41,749 bases of DNA from UMGS1889 sp900556055 (GCA_902463265.1 CABQEV010000018.1:1-41749); one strand, 5' to 3'. Counted from the stretch's first letter, positions 32,751-40,870 are shown. A program made the numbers and translations. The notes: generated from the sequence alone by a model not told the origin.

Positions 32751-32779
32751 TTGACTTTCGCAGGACAATATATTATAAT
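32751..32779 (+). promoter_or_regulatory. Promoter of the antitoxin-GNAT pair
   Basis: TTGACT (32751-32756), a 17-bp spacer and TATAAT (32774-32779), divergent from the promoter at 32703-32732. Confidence 0.7.
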
Positions 32780-32825
32780 AAAGGTGTGGAGATGTCTGCA
32801 TATTATATGATAAGGAGGAATGTTT

Positions 32826-33008
32826 ATGGCAACCAGCACATTTGAAAGAAAGATCGAAATATCCGAAAAGAATGCAATGAGACGATTTGACCGTGTTGTA
32901 AATGACGCAAAAATGAAAAAACCCATATCTTCCCCTGCATATTCAACAGAAGATAAAAACAGGAGTGAGCAGTTATTAAAACAGGTATTATCGCACTCAA
33001 AGCACTGA
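32826..33008 (+). CDS. Small antitoxin-like protein
   Basis: 60 aa, starting at the ATG at 32826, seven bases after AAGGAGG. An in-frame ATG at 32820 is too close to that site. The N-terminus STFERKIEISEKNAMRRFDR resembles short DNA-binding or antitoxin proteins paired with acetyltransferases. The C-terminal half is basic and unstructured. It overlaps the likely start of the GNAT gene, giving a compact two-gene toxin-antitoxin layout. Role inferred. Confidence 0.6.
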   Translation: MATSTFERKIEISEKNAMRRFDRVVNDAKMKKPISSPAYSTEDKNRSEQLLKQVLSHSKH

Positions 33009-33574
33009 TAGATGCATTGGGAGACGAAGACAGACTAAACCGTCTCCTGATGACATTTTCATGCACACAGGACGAAGATATAGAATATTTTCTGCACAAC
33101 AGAGCTGTCGAATTTGATAAAGTTTCCAAATCACGTACATACCTTATAGTAGATGAGGATCAAATGCAGCACTGTACCATTGACGAGCTAACCGTTTTCG
33201 GTTACTTTACTCTTGCCATGAAAATACTTACAGTGCCTGAAAGCTATTCAAACAGAAACAGAAAAAATATTGACGGCTTTAACGCCAAGATAAACAATGT
33301 TCCAATTAAGGATTTCCCATGCTATCTGATAGGTCAGCTTTCCAAAAATTCCAATGTACCGAAGGAGTCGATATCGGGAAGCGAGATTATGGAAAAAGCA
33401 CTTTCGGTAATAAAAGCATCTGCCGAAATGGTTGGAGGGCGCATTGTGCTGATAGAATGCAGAAATAAAAAAGAACTTTTAAAATTTTACAACAGTAATG
33501 GATTCAGCTCTCTTGACAAGATCCCTGACGGAGAAACTCAAATGATACAAATGATAAGAAATATCCAAAGCTGA
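32975..33574 (+). CDS. GNAT-family acetyltransferase, toxin-like
   Basis: About 185-199 aa. GNAT features include a YFTLAMKIL strand, YLIGQLSKN before the acetyl-CoA loop, GGRIVLIECRN, and the C-terminal LLKFYNSNGF common to small GNAT toxins. The first ordinary start codon is a TTG at 33017, without a ribosome binding site. The frame stays open to 32969, and AGGAG (32961-32965) is nine bases from an ATT at 32975, giving an N-terminus KTGIIALKALIDALG. I favour the upstream start. Toxin members acetylate aminoacyl-tRNA. Confidence 0.65.
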   Translation: MKTGIIALKALIDALGDEDRLNRLLMTFSCTQDEDIEYFLHNRAVEFDKVSKSRTYLIVDEDQMQHCTIDELTVFGYFTLAMKILTVPESYSNRNRKNIDGFNAKINNVPIKDFPCYLIGQLSKNSNVPKESISGSEIMEKALSVIKASAEMVGGRIVLIECRNKKELLKFYNSNGFSSLDKIPDGETQMIQMIRNIQS

Positions 33575-33595
33575 CATATTAAAAAATACATACTA

Positions 33596-33629
33596 AAAAG
33601 CCGTTCCCGAACCATCGGAAACGGCTTTT
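33596..33629. terminator. Bidirectional terminator between GNAT gene and lysS
   Basis: AAAAGCCGTT (33596-33605) pairs with AACGGCTTTT (33620-33629), between convergent genes. Confidence 0.85.
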
Positions 33630-33648
33630 ATTATGCATAAACCAAAAA

Positions 33649-35268
33649 TTATTCTTCTTCCTCAGCCTCAGCGTTCTCAGACTGTCTGTTATCCGTTCCG
33701 AGCGGCTTCATAGTCGGGAACAGGAGAACATCTCTGATAGAGGGGCTGTCGGTCAGCAGCATAACAAGTCTGTCAAGACCGAAGCCGAGACCGCCCGTAG
33801 GAGGCATTGCATATTCAAGCGCTGTAACGAAATCCTCATCGACCTCGGCATTTGCGCCCTGCGCACGCTTTGCTTCCACCTGCTTAACGAATCTTTCCTT
33901 CTGGTCGATAGGATCGTTCAGCTCGGAGAATGCGTTGCCCATCTCACGGCAATAGATGAAATACTCAAATCTCTCGGTAAATGCGGGATTTGAAGGCTTT
34001 CTCTTTGCAAGCGGAGAATTCTCAACGGGGTAATCATAGATGATAGTAGGCTGAATGAGCTTGTCCTCAACGAATGCATCGAAGAATGCGATAAGAACGT
34101 GACCCTTTGTAGCGGACTCGCCCTCGTCAACATCAACATCGTGATCCTTTGCGCATGCTCTTGCGTCCTCATCGGTCTTCCAGTCGTTATAGTCAACGCC
34201 TGCATACTTCTTGACAGCCTCGACCATTGTCAGACGCTCCCACGGAGATGCCATGTCGATCTCTGTTCCCTGATATGTGATAACATCAGTTCCGCAGATC
34301 TTCTTGGAGATCGTTCTGTACATATCCTCGATAAGATCCATCATTCCGAGATAATCGGTATATGCCTGATACATCTCAACGGAGGTGAACTCAGGGTTAT
34401 GCGAAGTGTCCATGCCCTCGTTTCTGAAGATACGTCCGACCTCGTAAACACGCTCAAATCCGCCGACGATCAGTCTTTTCAGATAAAGCTCGGTTTCGAT
34501 GCGCAGATACATATCCATATCGAGCGTATTGTGATGAGTAACGAAAGGACGTGCGGACGCACCTATCTCCAGCGTATGAAGAACAGGCGTATCGACCTCG
34601 AGATATCCCCTTGCGTTAAGGAAATTTCTTACCTCGGTGATTATCATGCTTCTCTTAACGAATGTGTCCTTAACATCGGGGTTTACGATAAGGTCAACAT
34701 ATCGCTGACGGTATCTTGTGTCCTGATCCTTCAGACCGTGCCACTTTTCGGGCAGCGGGAGGAGGGACTTGGAGAGCAGAGTGATCTTAGTTGCATGAAC
34801 GGAGATCTCGCCCTTTCTTGTACGGAAAACGAAGCCCTCAACGCCAACGATATCGCCGATATCCCACTTCTTGAACTCAGCGAAAGCGTCCTCGCCGATA
34901 TCGTTCATGCGGACATACACCTGCATTCTGTCGGTGCCGTCTCTTACGTCGATGAAGTTAGCCTTACCCATATCACGCCATGACATGATACGTCCTGCAA
35001 TGGAAACAGTTTCAGCCTTGATCTTTTCAAGACCCTCTGCGACCTTTGCTTCATCGCCGTTTGCCTCAGCGATTATTTCAGCCTCGCGCTTTTCGTAATC
35101 CGCACGGAGCTGAGCGTTCTTCACGGAAACGTCGTACTTAGTGATCCGGTAAGGGTCAGCGCCCTTAGCCTTCAGCTCATTGAGCTTGTCGATCCTGATC
35201 TTCTTTAATATATGGACATCCTGCTCCTGCTCTTCCTCGGCAGGTGCTGTAACGGGCTTTTCGCTCAT
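33649..35268 (-). CDS. lysS: Lysyl-tRNA synthetase (class II)
   Basis: 539 aa. An N-terminal OB-fold anticodon-binding domain (about 60-180) is followed by the class II core: motif 2 GRIFRNEGMDTSHNPEF and motif 3 GGLGFGLDRLVMLL, the LysS signature. An acidic tail (ENAEAEEEE) ends the protein. It charges tRNA-Lys. GAAAGGA precedes the ATG. greA lies 137 bp upstream on the same strand, and a perfect 11-bp hairpin without a T-run lies between them. Confidence 0.95.
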   Translation of the reverse strand: MSEKPVTAPAEEEQEQDVHILKKIRIDKLNELKAKGADPYRITKYDVSVKNAQLRADYEKREAEIIAEANGDEAKVAEGLEKIKAETVSIAGRIMSWRDMGKANFIDVRDGTDRMQVYVRMNDIGEDAFAEFKKWDIGDIVGVEGFVFRTRKGEISVHATKITLLSKSLLPLPEKWHGLKDQDTRYRQRYVDLIVNPDVKDTFVKRSMIITEVRNFLNARGYLEVDTPVLHTLEIGASARPFVTHHNTLDMDMYLRIETELYLKRLIVGGFERVYEVGRIFRNEGMDTSHNPEFTSVEMYQAYTDYLGMMDLIEDMYRTISKKICGTDVITYQGTEIDMASPWERLTMVEAVKKYAGVDYNDWKTDEDARACAKDHDVDVDEGESATKGHVLIAFFDAFVEDKLIQPTIIYDYPVENSPLAKRKPSNPAFTERFEYFIYCREMGNAFSELNDPIDQKERFVKQVEAKRAQGANAEVDEDFVTALEYAMPPTGGLGFGLDRLVMLLTDSPSIRDVLLFPTMKPLGTDNRQSENAEAEEEE

Positions 35269-35357
35269 GATAATTTTCCTTTCAATAGTGGAGTAAGGAA
35301 ATACTTAACAATTCATTATTTTGATTTGTTACGTTTCCTAAGTGACATATTTATTGG

Positions 35358-35388
35358 TATCTTTCCCCGCCTGCGATGGGGAAAGATA
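35358..35388. other. Hairpin between greA and lysS
   Basis: TATCTTTCCCC (35358-35368) pairs perfectly with GGGGAAAGATA (35378-35388). No T-run follows on the minus strand, so it may stabilise or partly attenuate a greA-lysS transcript rather than end it. Confidence 0.45.
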
Positions 35389-35405
35389 CATTAATCAGCG
35401 GTAGA

Positions 35406-35888
35406 TTAATTTTCCTCGCTGCTGATGGAAACGACTCTCATTTTGATGATGCCTGCGGGAGCATCGACCTCGATGATATCGCCAACACGTCTTTTCATTG
35501 CAGCGATGCCGATAGGAGATTCATCGGAGATCTTGCCGTTTTCGGGATCTGCTTCGGTAGAGCCAACGATCTGGAGTTTTTCGTCCTCATTGAGTTCCTC
35601 ATCATGGAGAACGACATAAGAGCCTACGCCGATCTCATCGTTTTTGAGTGTATCAGCGCCGACGATCTCAGCATTAGCGATAGTCATTTCTATCTCCGCG
35701 ATCTTAGCTTCGAGGATACCCTGTTCATTTTTAGCTTCATCGTACTCAGCGTTTTCGGAAAGGTCTCCGAAGGAACGTGCTTCTTTCAGTTTTTTAGCTA
35801 CTTCGGATCTGCGGACGGTAATGAGATATTCGAGTTCTTTTTCAAGGTTTTTATAGCCCTCTGCGGACATTTTAACTTTTTTAGCCAT
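35406..35888 (-). CDS. greA: Transcription elongation factor GreA
   Basis: 160 aa, standard length. The N-terminal coiled coil (about 1-75) has the acidic tip SENAEYDEAKNEQ, which enters the RNA polymerase secondary channel and stimulates cleavage of backtracked RNA. The C-terminal FKBP-like domain includes SPIGIAAMKRRVGD. AAAGGAG precedes the ATG. It has its own promoter and is probably co-transcribed with lysS. Confidence 0.95.
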   Translation of the reverse strand: MAKKVKMSAEGYKNLEKELEYLITVRRSEVAKKLKEARSFGDLSENAEYDEAKNEQGILEAKIAEIEMTIANAEIVGADTLKNDEIGVGSYVVLHDEELNEDEKLQIVGSTEADPENGKISDESPIGIAAMKRRVGDIIEVDAPAGIIKMRVVSISSEEN

Positions 35889-35951
35889 ATAAAAACGCTC
35901 CTTTTCAGCATTTATTTAACCAAATGCGGCAGCATGCCGATATACTTACCT

Positions 35952-35980
35952 ATTATAACCCATTTCTCCCCGAATGTCAA
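35952..35980 (-). promoter_or_regulatory. Promoter of greA
   Basis: Minus-strand TTGACA (35975-35980), a 17-bp spacer and TATAAT (35952-35957). A perfect palindrome GTGCGGCGTCCGCAC (35987-36001), the same as at the edge of the structured repeats, lies 7 bp upstream of the -35. Confidence 0.8.
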
Positions 35981-36080
35981 GGGGCGGTGCGGCGTCCGCA
36001 CTGTTTTTCCGCGATACGAAATCCCGAGCGTGGTCGGATTTGGGCTAGCCGTCGCCTTACTATTGTTTAGGGATATGGTT

Positions 36081-36600
36081 ATGCGTCCGCGCAAAGGTTA
36101 CTTTAGCGTTTTGTTTGTGAAATGCGCTGCTTTTGAGGTGTTCATTTTGCTTTTGATATTCAGGTGAACAGCACCGCCCAACCCGCACCCAAACTAAAAA
36201 GCGTTGGGGTCCAGCCCTTGGGCTTTGGCAAGGGCTGGTCGCCCTCGCAAGGGCGAAACTCCGCAAGCAACAATTAAAAATTCGCTGACATAAAGAGAAG
36301 AAAAAGCGTCAATCACAACACGGAACGCACAAAGCAAGATGCACCGCACAAAGCCGCAAATAAAAAAAGCCGCATGCAGAAAAGAAAAGTAGAATATCAA
36401 AGTCCAAGCAGCCAAAATAAGCCGTGTAGACCGTCAATAGCATGCGGCGTATTGACCGATAACATCGCCGAACGGCGATAATGTATCGGTCAACCGCCGA
36501 CAGGCGGCGGAAGGTCACTGGGTTTGATAAACCGCAGAATACAGAACCCATCAAACTAACCGATATCCGCAGAATACAGACTCAAACAAACTTCCCAATA
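36081..36600 (+). repeat. Structured dispersed repeat, copy 4
   Basis: It has the 5' block CGTCCGCGCAAAGGTTACTT, then the usual order. It keeps CAGCCCTT/AAGGGCTG and CGCCCT/AGGGCG (36240-36245 with 36250-36255) but has CCGCC/GGCGG (36494-36498 with 36503-36507) at the last hairpin, like copy 2. It converges on copy 5. Confidence 0.8.
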
Positions 36601-36616
36601 TTCTATAAAAAAGAGA

Positions 36617-36664
36617 AAACCCGCAGAACAGGAGCTGAAGTGCGTTCCCATGTTCTGCGGGTTT
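36617..36664. other. Hairpin between repeat copies 4 and 5
   Basis: AAACCCGCAGAACA (36617-36630) pairs perfectly with TGTTCTGCGGGTTT (36651-36664), loop 20 bases. It sits at the centre of the inverted pair and could act as a terminator, though the T-tract is short. Confidence 0.5.
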
Positions 36665-36667
36665 ATG

Positions 36668-37135
36668 TTACTTTGTGACCTACCGCCGTTTCTTGCGAAA
36701 CGGTTGACCGATGCATAGCCTCCCTTACGGTCGGCTGTTTTCGGTCAATGCCGCATGCAGGATTGATGCTCTACACTTCTTTTTTGGCTGTGTAGGATAG
36801 CGGTTCTACTGTTTCTTTTCTGCATGCGGCTTTATGGATTTGCGGCTTTGTGCGATGCATTTGCTTTGTGCGTTCCGTGTTTGGGCTGATAGTTTTATTT
36901 CTCTTTATGTCAGCGAATTTTTAATTGCGGCTTGCGGAGTTTCGCTCCTGCGGGAGCGACCAGCCCTTGCCCAAGCCCCAAGAGGGCTGCCAAAGGGCTG
37001 GACCCCAACGCTTTTTAGTTTGGGTGCGGGTCTGTTGGTGCTGTGTCCCTGAATAAAAAAAGCAAAAGGAGAACCGACTAAGCAGTTCTCCTCATCAATC
37101 AAAACGCTAAAGTAACCTTTGTGCGGACGCCGCAC
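36668..37135 (-). repeat. Structured dispersed repeat, copy 5 (inverted)
   Basis: Read leftwards it starts at the palindrome 37121-37135, one base after the chemoreceptor stop codon. It has CGCTCC/GGAGCG (36943-36948 with 36953-36958) and AGCC/GGCT as in copy 2, but CCGTTTC/GAAACGG as in copies 1 and 3. Its first hairpin has an extra inner stem (AGCC...GGCT) within CAGCCCTT/AAGGGCTG. Confidence 0.8.
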
Positions 37136-37136
37136 A

Positions 37137-39587
37137 TTAATACTTATCATCGTCATCGTCCAGGGATATCGAATTTACGGAATTCAGATCTATATCCGCC
37201 GCAAAATCATACGGCACAAATTCTTCATCAGCTTCCGCTGTTTTCGGCTCTTCCCTGACATTTACAGGCTTAGCCGGCTCAGGCTTGATCTGCACAGGCT
37301 TCGGCGTTTCTGCCTTCGTCGGCACAGGTTTAGGCATCGGCTTCGGCTCAGGCTTCTTTACAGCTTCCGCAGCCTTTACAGGCTCAGGCTTCTTCTCAGG
37401 CACGCTGATATCATGAGCCGGTGCATCTTCCTTTACAGGATCATCATGCTTCTCAAATCTGCTGAAATCATAGGACGGCGCTTCGTCATCATCAGCGTTA
37501 TCGTCAAATGACGTTTCCTCGGCTTTTTCCTCGGTGATTTCATCATTTTTCGCATCGCCCGATGTATCAAATCTGCTGAAATCATATCCCGTGTCATCAT
37601 TTTCATCTTCATCGTCCGACGAATTTTCATCATAAAGCACAAACCTGCCCGCAAGCTCCTTGAGCAGATCCGCCTGCCGGGACAGCTGACGGCTTGCTTC
37701 TGCGCTGTGCTCGGCATTCTCGCTGTTGGACTGTACAACGCCCGAAATGCTGGAAACACCGCCCGTTACCTGCTGTATCGACTCCGACTGCGCCTTTGCC
37801 GCATCTGCGATCTTGGTTATAGTTCCGAGAAGATCATGCGCACTTGCCGATACGCCCGATACTATTTCAACGCCCTCATTTGCGAGAACTGCGCCGTTTT
37901 CGATAGCGGAAACGGTGTCACGGATAAGCTTGGTCGTGTTCTTTACAGCATCTGCGGACTTGGATGCAAGGTTGCGCACCTCATCGGCAACAACGGCAAA
38001 GCCCTTGCCCGCTGCGCCTGCGTGAGCAGCCTCAACTGCCGCATTCAGCGCAAGTATATTCGTCTGGAACGCTATATCGTCGATGGTCTTGATTATCTTG
38101 TTTATCTCCGCCGAGAAGCCCTTTATTTCGTCCATTGCGGCTGAGAGCGCATTCATTTTATCCGCCGCAGTGTTGAGTGTTCCGCTTGCTTCCTCGACAG
38201 CGTTCTTTGTAGCATCGCTGTTCTGTGCGGTCAGCTTGACCTGTGCGGCAATGTCGTTGATAGTCGCTGCGAGCTGCTGTACCGATGCCGCCTGCTCGGA
38301 TGCGCCGCCGGAAAGTGCTTCAGAGCCTTTTGCGAGGCTTTCTGCGCTTTCGGATACTTCGTCAGCGGCGGTATTTATGCGTGCAAGTGTGCCGCTCATC
38401 GACTGCTTGATGTTTTCAAGCGAGCTGATTATATTTGAAAAATCTCCGACATAGCCGGCTCTGTTTCCCGAATGCACGTTGAAATTTCCGTCTGACATAG
38501 CGTCCAGCATATTGTCGATATCCCTTATGATGCTTCCGAGGCTGCCTACAAGCTCAGCCGATGCATTGGCGAGTATGCCTGTTTCATCGTCCGCTCTGAT
38601 GATCGGCACGGGTGAGGAGATATCGCCCGCTGCGAGCTTTCTGATTCTCTCCGCACATTCCTTTACAGGATCTGCGATCTTTCCCGCTACCGCTGCGGAT
38701 ATTATTCCCGACAGCACTATAAGCACGGCAACTATTATAACAGTAACGATGATTGACGTTCTGAATGCGCCGTTGAATTCCGATGCGTCAACGCATACCG
38801 CTGCACTCATTCCATCACTTCCGCTGATGGGAGCATAGCCTATGTATCTTGTAACGCCGTTCAGCTTGTATGTATCGAAGCCCGAATGTCCCGCAGTCAT
38901 TTCTGTGTTTATCTCAGCGAGCTTTTTATAGCTGCTGTTCTGAGATGCCGCAGAGATGTAATTCGTGCTGGAATTAACTATATCTGCCGTCGGATGTGCG
39001 ATGACTGTGCCCTCTTTGTCGATAACATACGCAAAGCCCGATTCACCGACGGTTATATCCGAAACAAGTGAGCAGAGGAAGTCAGCGTTGCCTATTCCGT
39101 AAACGGAGCCTGCGAATTTTCCGTCCTTCATTATGGGGACGATGAGCGTAACTGTTGTAGCATTGGTAATAGTATTCACCGAAACCTCGCTGAGAACAGG
39201 CTCACCTTTCTGCATACAGCGTTTGAAATATACCTCGCCCGCAATGCTGACACCTATGCCTGTTACGCCGTCGGCATCGGTCATTCCGACTGTGGAAAAG
39301 CCTGTTCTTTCCGCAATTCCTTTGCACTCTGCGGCTATCCCTTCGTCGGACGGCTTGCCGTTTTGGAAAAGCGATGAAGCTGCAGCCTCCGTGAGAGCCG
39401 TCATCTTAGCGGCAAGCGACTGCTCTATCGTTTCTGCGGCAGTCTGCGCTTCGGCACGCATTGAGATGTTCAGCGTATTTTTTATCGAATTATAAGTAAG
39501 AACGGTGCTGACAGCGCCGAGAAGAATGGCTGCTGCGACCGTTATGATGATCGAATTCAGGAGTATTTTTGACTTTATGCTTTTCAT
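37137..39587 (-). CDS. Methyl-accepting chemotaxis protein with long C-terminal tail
   Basis: 816 aa. First membrane helix at about 9-31, extracellular Cache sensor domain (about 35-270), second helix at about 276-300, HAMP (about 300-355), then the signalling domain (about 400-650) with the conserved hairpin tip DIAFQTNILALNAAVEAAHA. The last 165 residues are unusual: acidic and Pro/Lys-rich stretches with three YDF motifs (YDFSRFDTSGD, YDFSRFEKHDD, PYDFAADIDL). Cache domains sense small ligands such as amino acids or organic acids. No che or flagellar genes are in the window. AGGA precedes the ATG. Confidence 0.9.
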   Translation of the reverse strand: MKSIKSKILLNSIIITVAAAILLGAVSTVLTYNSIKNTLNISMRAEAQTAAETIEQSLAAKMTALTEAAASSLFQNGKPSDEGIAAECKGIAERTGFSTVGMTDADGVTGIGVSIAGEVYFKRCMQKGEPVLSEVSVNTITNATTVTLIVPIMKDGKFAGSVYGIGNADFLCSLVSDITVGESGFAYVIDKEGTVIAHPTADIVNSSTNYISAASQNSSYKKLAEINTEMTAGHSGFDTYKLNGVTRYIGYAPISGSDGMSAAVCVDASEFNGAFRTSIIVTVIIVAVLIVLSGIISAAVAGKIADPVKECAERIRKLAAGDISSPVPIIRADDETGILANASAELVGSLGSIIRDIDNMLDAMSDGNFNVHSGNRAGYVGDFSNIISSLENIKQSMSGTLARINTAADEVSESAESLAKGSEALSGGASEQAASVQQLAATINDIAAQVKLTAQNSDATKNAVEEASGTLNTAADKMNALSAAMDEIKGFSAEINKIIKTIDDIAFQTNILALNAAVEAAHAGAAGKGFAVVADEVRNLASKSADAVKNTTKLIRDTVSAIENGAVLANEGVEIVSGVSASAHDLLGTITKIADAAKAQSESIQQVTGGVSSISGVVQSNSENAEHSAEASRQLSRQADLLKELAGRFVLYDENSSDDEDENDDTGYDFSRFDTSGDAKNDEITEEKAEETSFDDNADDDEAPSYDFSRFEKHDDPVKEDAPAHDISVPEKKPEPVKAAEAVKKPEPKPMPKPVPTKAETPKPVQIKPEPAKPVNVREEPKTAEADEEFVPYDFAADIDLNSVNSISLDDDDDKY

Positions 39588-39649
39588 GATGGTTTTTCCT
39601 GCTCCGTCAAGCGGAGTCTGCCCCTTTCACAGAAAATTTTTCATCTTTT

Positions 39650-39678
39650 ATTTTAACACTTTTCCATTTTAAAATCAA
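39650..39678 (-). promoter_or_regulatory. Promoter of the chemoreceptor
   Basis: Minus-strand TTGATT (39673-39678), a 17-bp spacer and TAAAAT (39650-39655). Confidence 0.6.
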
Positions 39679-39799
39679 GGGATTATCATAAATTTGCTGA
39701 TAACAGACAATATCAGACAGCAGATTTTGTATATATTTCCCATGATGCACCATTCACGAAATATTTACATGTTCATTTTGTGATAACTTTTGCATTTTG

Positions 39800-39828
39800 T
39801 TGACATTGGGATATTTTTATGATATAAT
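39800..39828 (+). promoter_or_regulatory. Consensus promoter with no gene downstream
   Basis: TTGACA (39800-39805), a 17-bp spacer and TATAAT (39823-39828), a perfect sigma-A match. No ORF follows for more than 300 bases. The transcribed region folds: CCGAC near 39870 pairs with GTCGG near 39930, closing a GC-rich segment with several CGGCGG tracts. A weak hairpin AGTCA/TGACT follows. Confidence 0.7.
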
Positions 39829-39834
39829 ATGTAT

Positions 39835-40005
39835 TTAACAAGTTGCTCCCGATCTGTATGAATCTGCCGACTATTACGCATTGTATAGCTATCGGCGGTG
39901 TTTTGCGGACGAAAAGCATCGGCGGTTTGTCGGATTAGTCAAAATATACTGACTGTAATTATTAATTTTGTTATATCTGACAAACTTGAAAAAATATGCG
40001 GCAAA
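39835..40005 (+). ncRNA. Possible non-coding transcript
   Basis: Lies downstream of the perfect promoter at 39800-39828, is foldable and has no ORF. It could be a small RNA or the upstream part of a longer RNA ending at 40181. No known riboswitch pattern recognised. Confidence 0.3.
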
Positions 40006-40008
40006 CTA

Positions 40009-40037
40009 TTGACCTTTCCATTTTTACGGTATATAAT
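40009..40037 (+). promoter_or_regulatory. Promoter of a candidate small RNA
   Basis: TTGACC (40009-40014), a 17-bp spacer and TATAAT (40032-40037). Confidence 0.7.
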
Positions 40038-40043
40038 ATAAAT

Positions 40044-40181
40044 GATGTTAGAATTCGTATTTAACTATTACCTGACAAGTAATAGTTTAACATCTGTTTT
40101 GTTGTCTCCTTTCTTTTGTTCTACACATATTTTTATTTCATCTCATTTTATTTGGCAGGGCGATGTCCCTGCCCTTTTTTT
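40044..40181 (+). ncRNA. Candidate small RNA with anti-Shine-Dalgarno linker
   Basis: A promoter at 40009-40037 is followed at once by a two-part hairpin (GATGTTA 40044-40050 with TAACATC 40088-40094, and inside it AACTATTAC 40063-40071 with GTAATAGTT 40079-40087). Next comes an unpaired pyrimidine-rich stretch TCTCCTTTCTTTT (40105-40117), then a strong terminator (40154-40181). The linker complements GAAAGGAG, the ribosome binding site of several genes here. Two stem-loops with an anti-SD linker is the plan of streptococcal csRNAs. Predicted length is about 138 nt. Confidence 0.45.
40154..40181 (+). terminator. Strong intrinsic terminator
   Basis: GGCAGGG (40154-40160) pairs with CCCTGCC (40167-40173), followed by C and seven Ts (40175-40181). 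Confidence 0.85.
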
Positions 40182-40189
40182 GCCCTGAC

Positions 40190-40396
40190 GATAGATGGGT
40201 GTACGTAAGACAGTATTGCGCTAAGATTGACGAAGCGGCACGAAACCGCATGGAGCTGATCGTGCGGTCACTGGCAGAGCAAAACGGCGTGACCGAACAG
40301 CTGAAAGCCGAAAACCAAATGGAATGGGTGCGGCAGATGAACGCTTGCAAGGCACAGGCAGAGGAAGTTGTGAAGTTTGAGCTGATTTATGACTGA
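40190..40396 (+). pseudogene. TnpV remnant (5'-truncated)
   Basis: The C-terminal 65 residues (from about YCAKIDEAARNRMELIV, with GVTEQLKAENQMEWVRQMN and a final ELIY) match TnpV, a small transposon-encoded protein usually of about 110-120 aa. The first half is missing: upstream is a terminator whose loop contains the only ATG (40163). It marks the edge of mobile-element DNA. No function is expected. Confidence 0.7.
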
Positions 40397-40473
40397 TACT
40401 GAGAGCGCCTGGACAAATAAAGTTCGGGCGTTCAGAATTTCCTGAACGAACTGTATCTTTTTCACAAAGCCTA

Positions 40474-40502
40474 TTGACAAGAGAACTTGGCAAAGGTATA
40501 AT
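40474..40502 (+). promoter_or_regulatory. Promoter of the DUF6442/XRE operon
   Basis: TTGACA (40474-40479), a 17-bp spacer and TATAAT (40497-40502), a perfect consensus 38 bp before the first ATG. Confidence 0.8.
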
Positions 40503-40540
40503 TAGGATATGCAAAGAAAACTTGGAGCGGAGGTGTTCAT

Positions 40541-40870
40541 ATGAAAAAGGACGATATCTTAAACGCAAGTCGAAAAGAGCATAAGAACAAAGACTTAGCA
40601 GAAATAGAAGTGATATATCAAGCAGGAAGTCATGCAGGCAGAGTAGGTGCTTTAGTGTGTTGTCTCCTGTCCTTACTATCCTCTATGCTTGCTCATACCA
40701 TGATTTATAGTCCGTGGGTTATATACTTCAGCATTCTTTCAACGCAATGGTTAGTTCGCTTTATCAAAATGAAACGAAAAAGTGATTTGGTGCTAACCAT
40801 CCTATTTTTGATTCTTTCCGTCTTGGCATTTGCCGGATTTATTCGTCGCCTTTTAGAGGTGAGAGTATGA
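40541..40870 (+). CDS. DUF6442-like membrane protein
   Basis: 109 aa. A polar N-terminus (KKDDILNASRKEHKNKDLAE) is followed by three hydrophobic segments (about 35-52, 58-72 and 82-100). The N-terminal pattern fits DUF6442, found beside small XRE regulators. CGGAGG precedes the ATG. Its end overlaps the next gene by ATGA. AT-richer codon use than the flanking chromosome suggests transfer. Confidence 0.7.
   Translation: MKKDDILNASRKEHKNKDLAEIEVIYQAGSHAGRVGALVCCLLSLLSSMLAHTMIYSPWVIYFSILSTQWLVRFIKMKRKSDLVLTILFLILSVLAFAGFIRRLLEVRV

Noticed and set aside
39835..39960. Known riboswitch upstream of the right-end genes
   Set aside because: The fold does not match any riboswitch consensus I know, and no gene follows within 300 bases.
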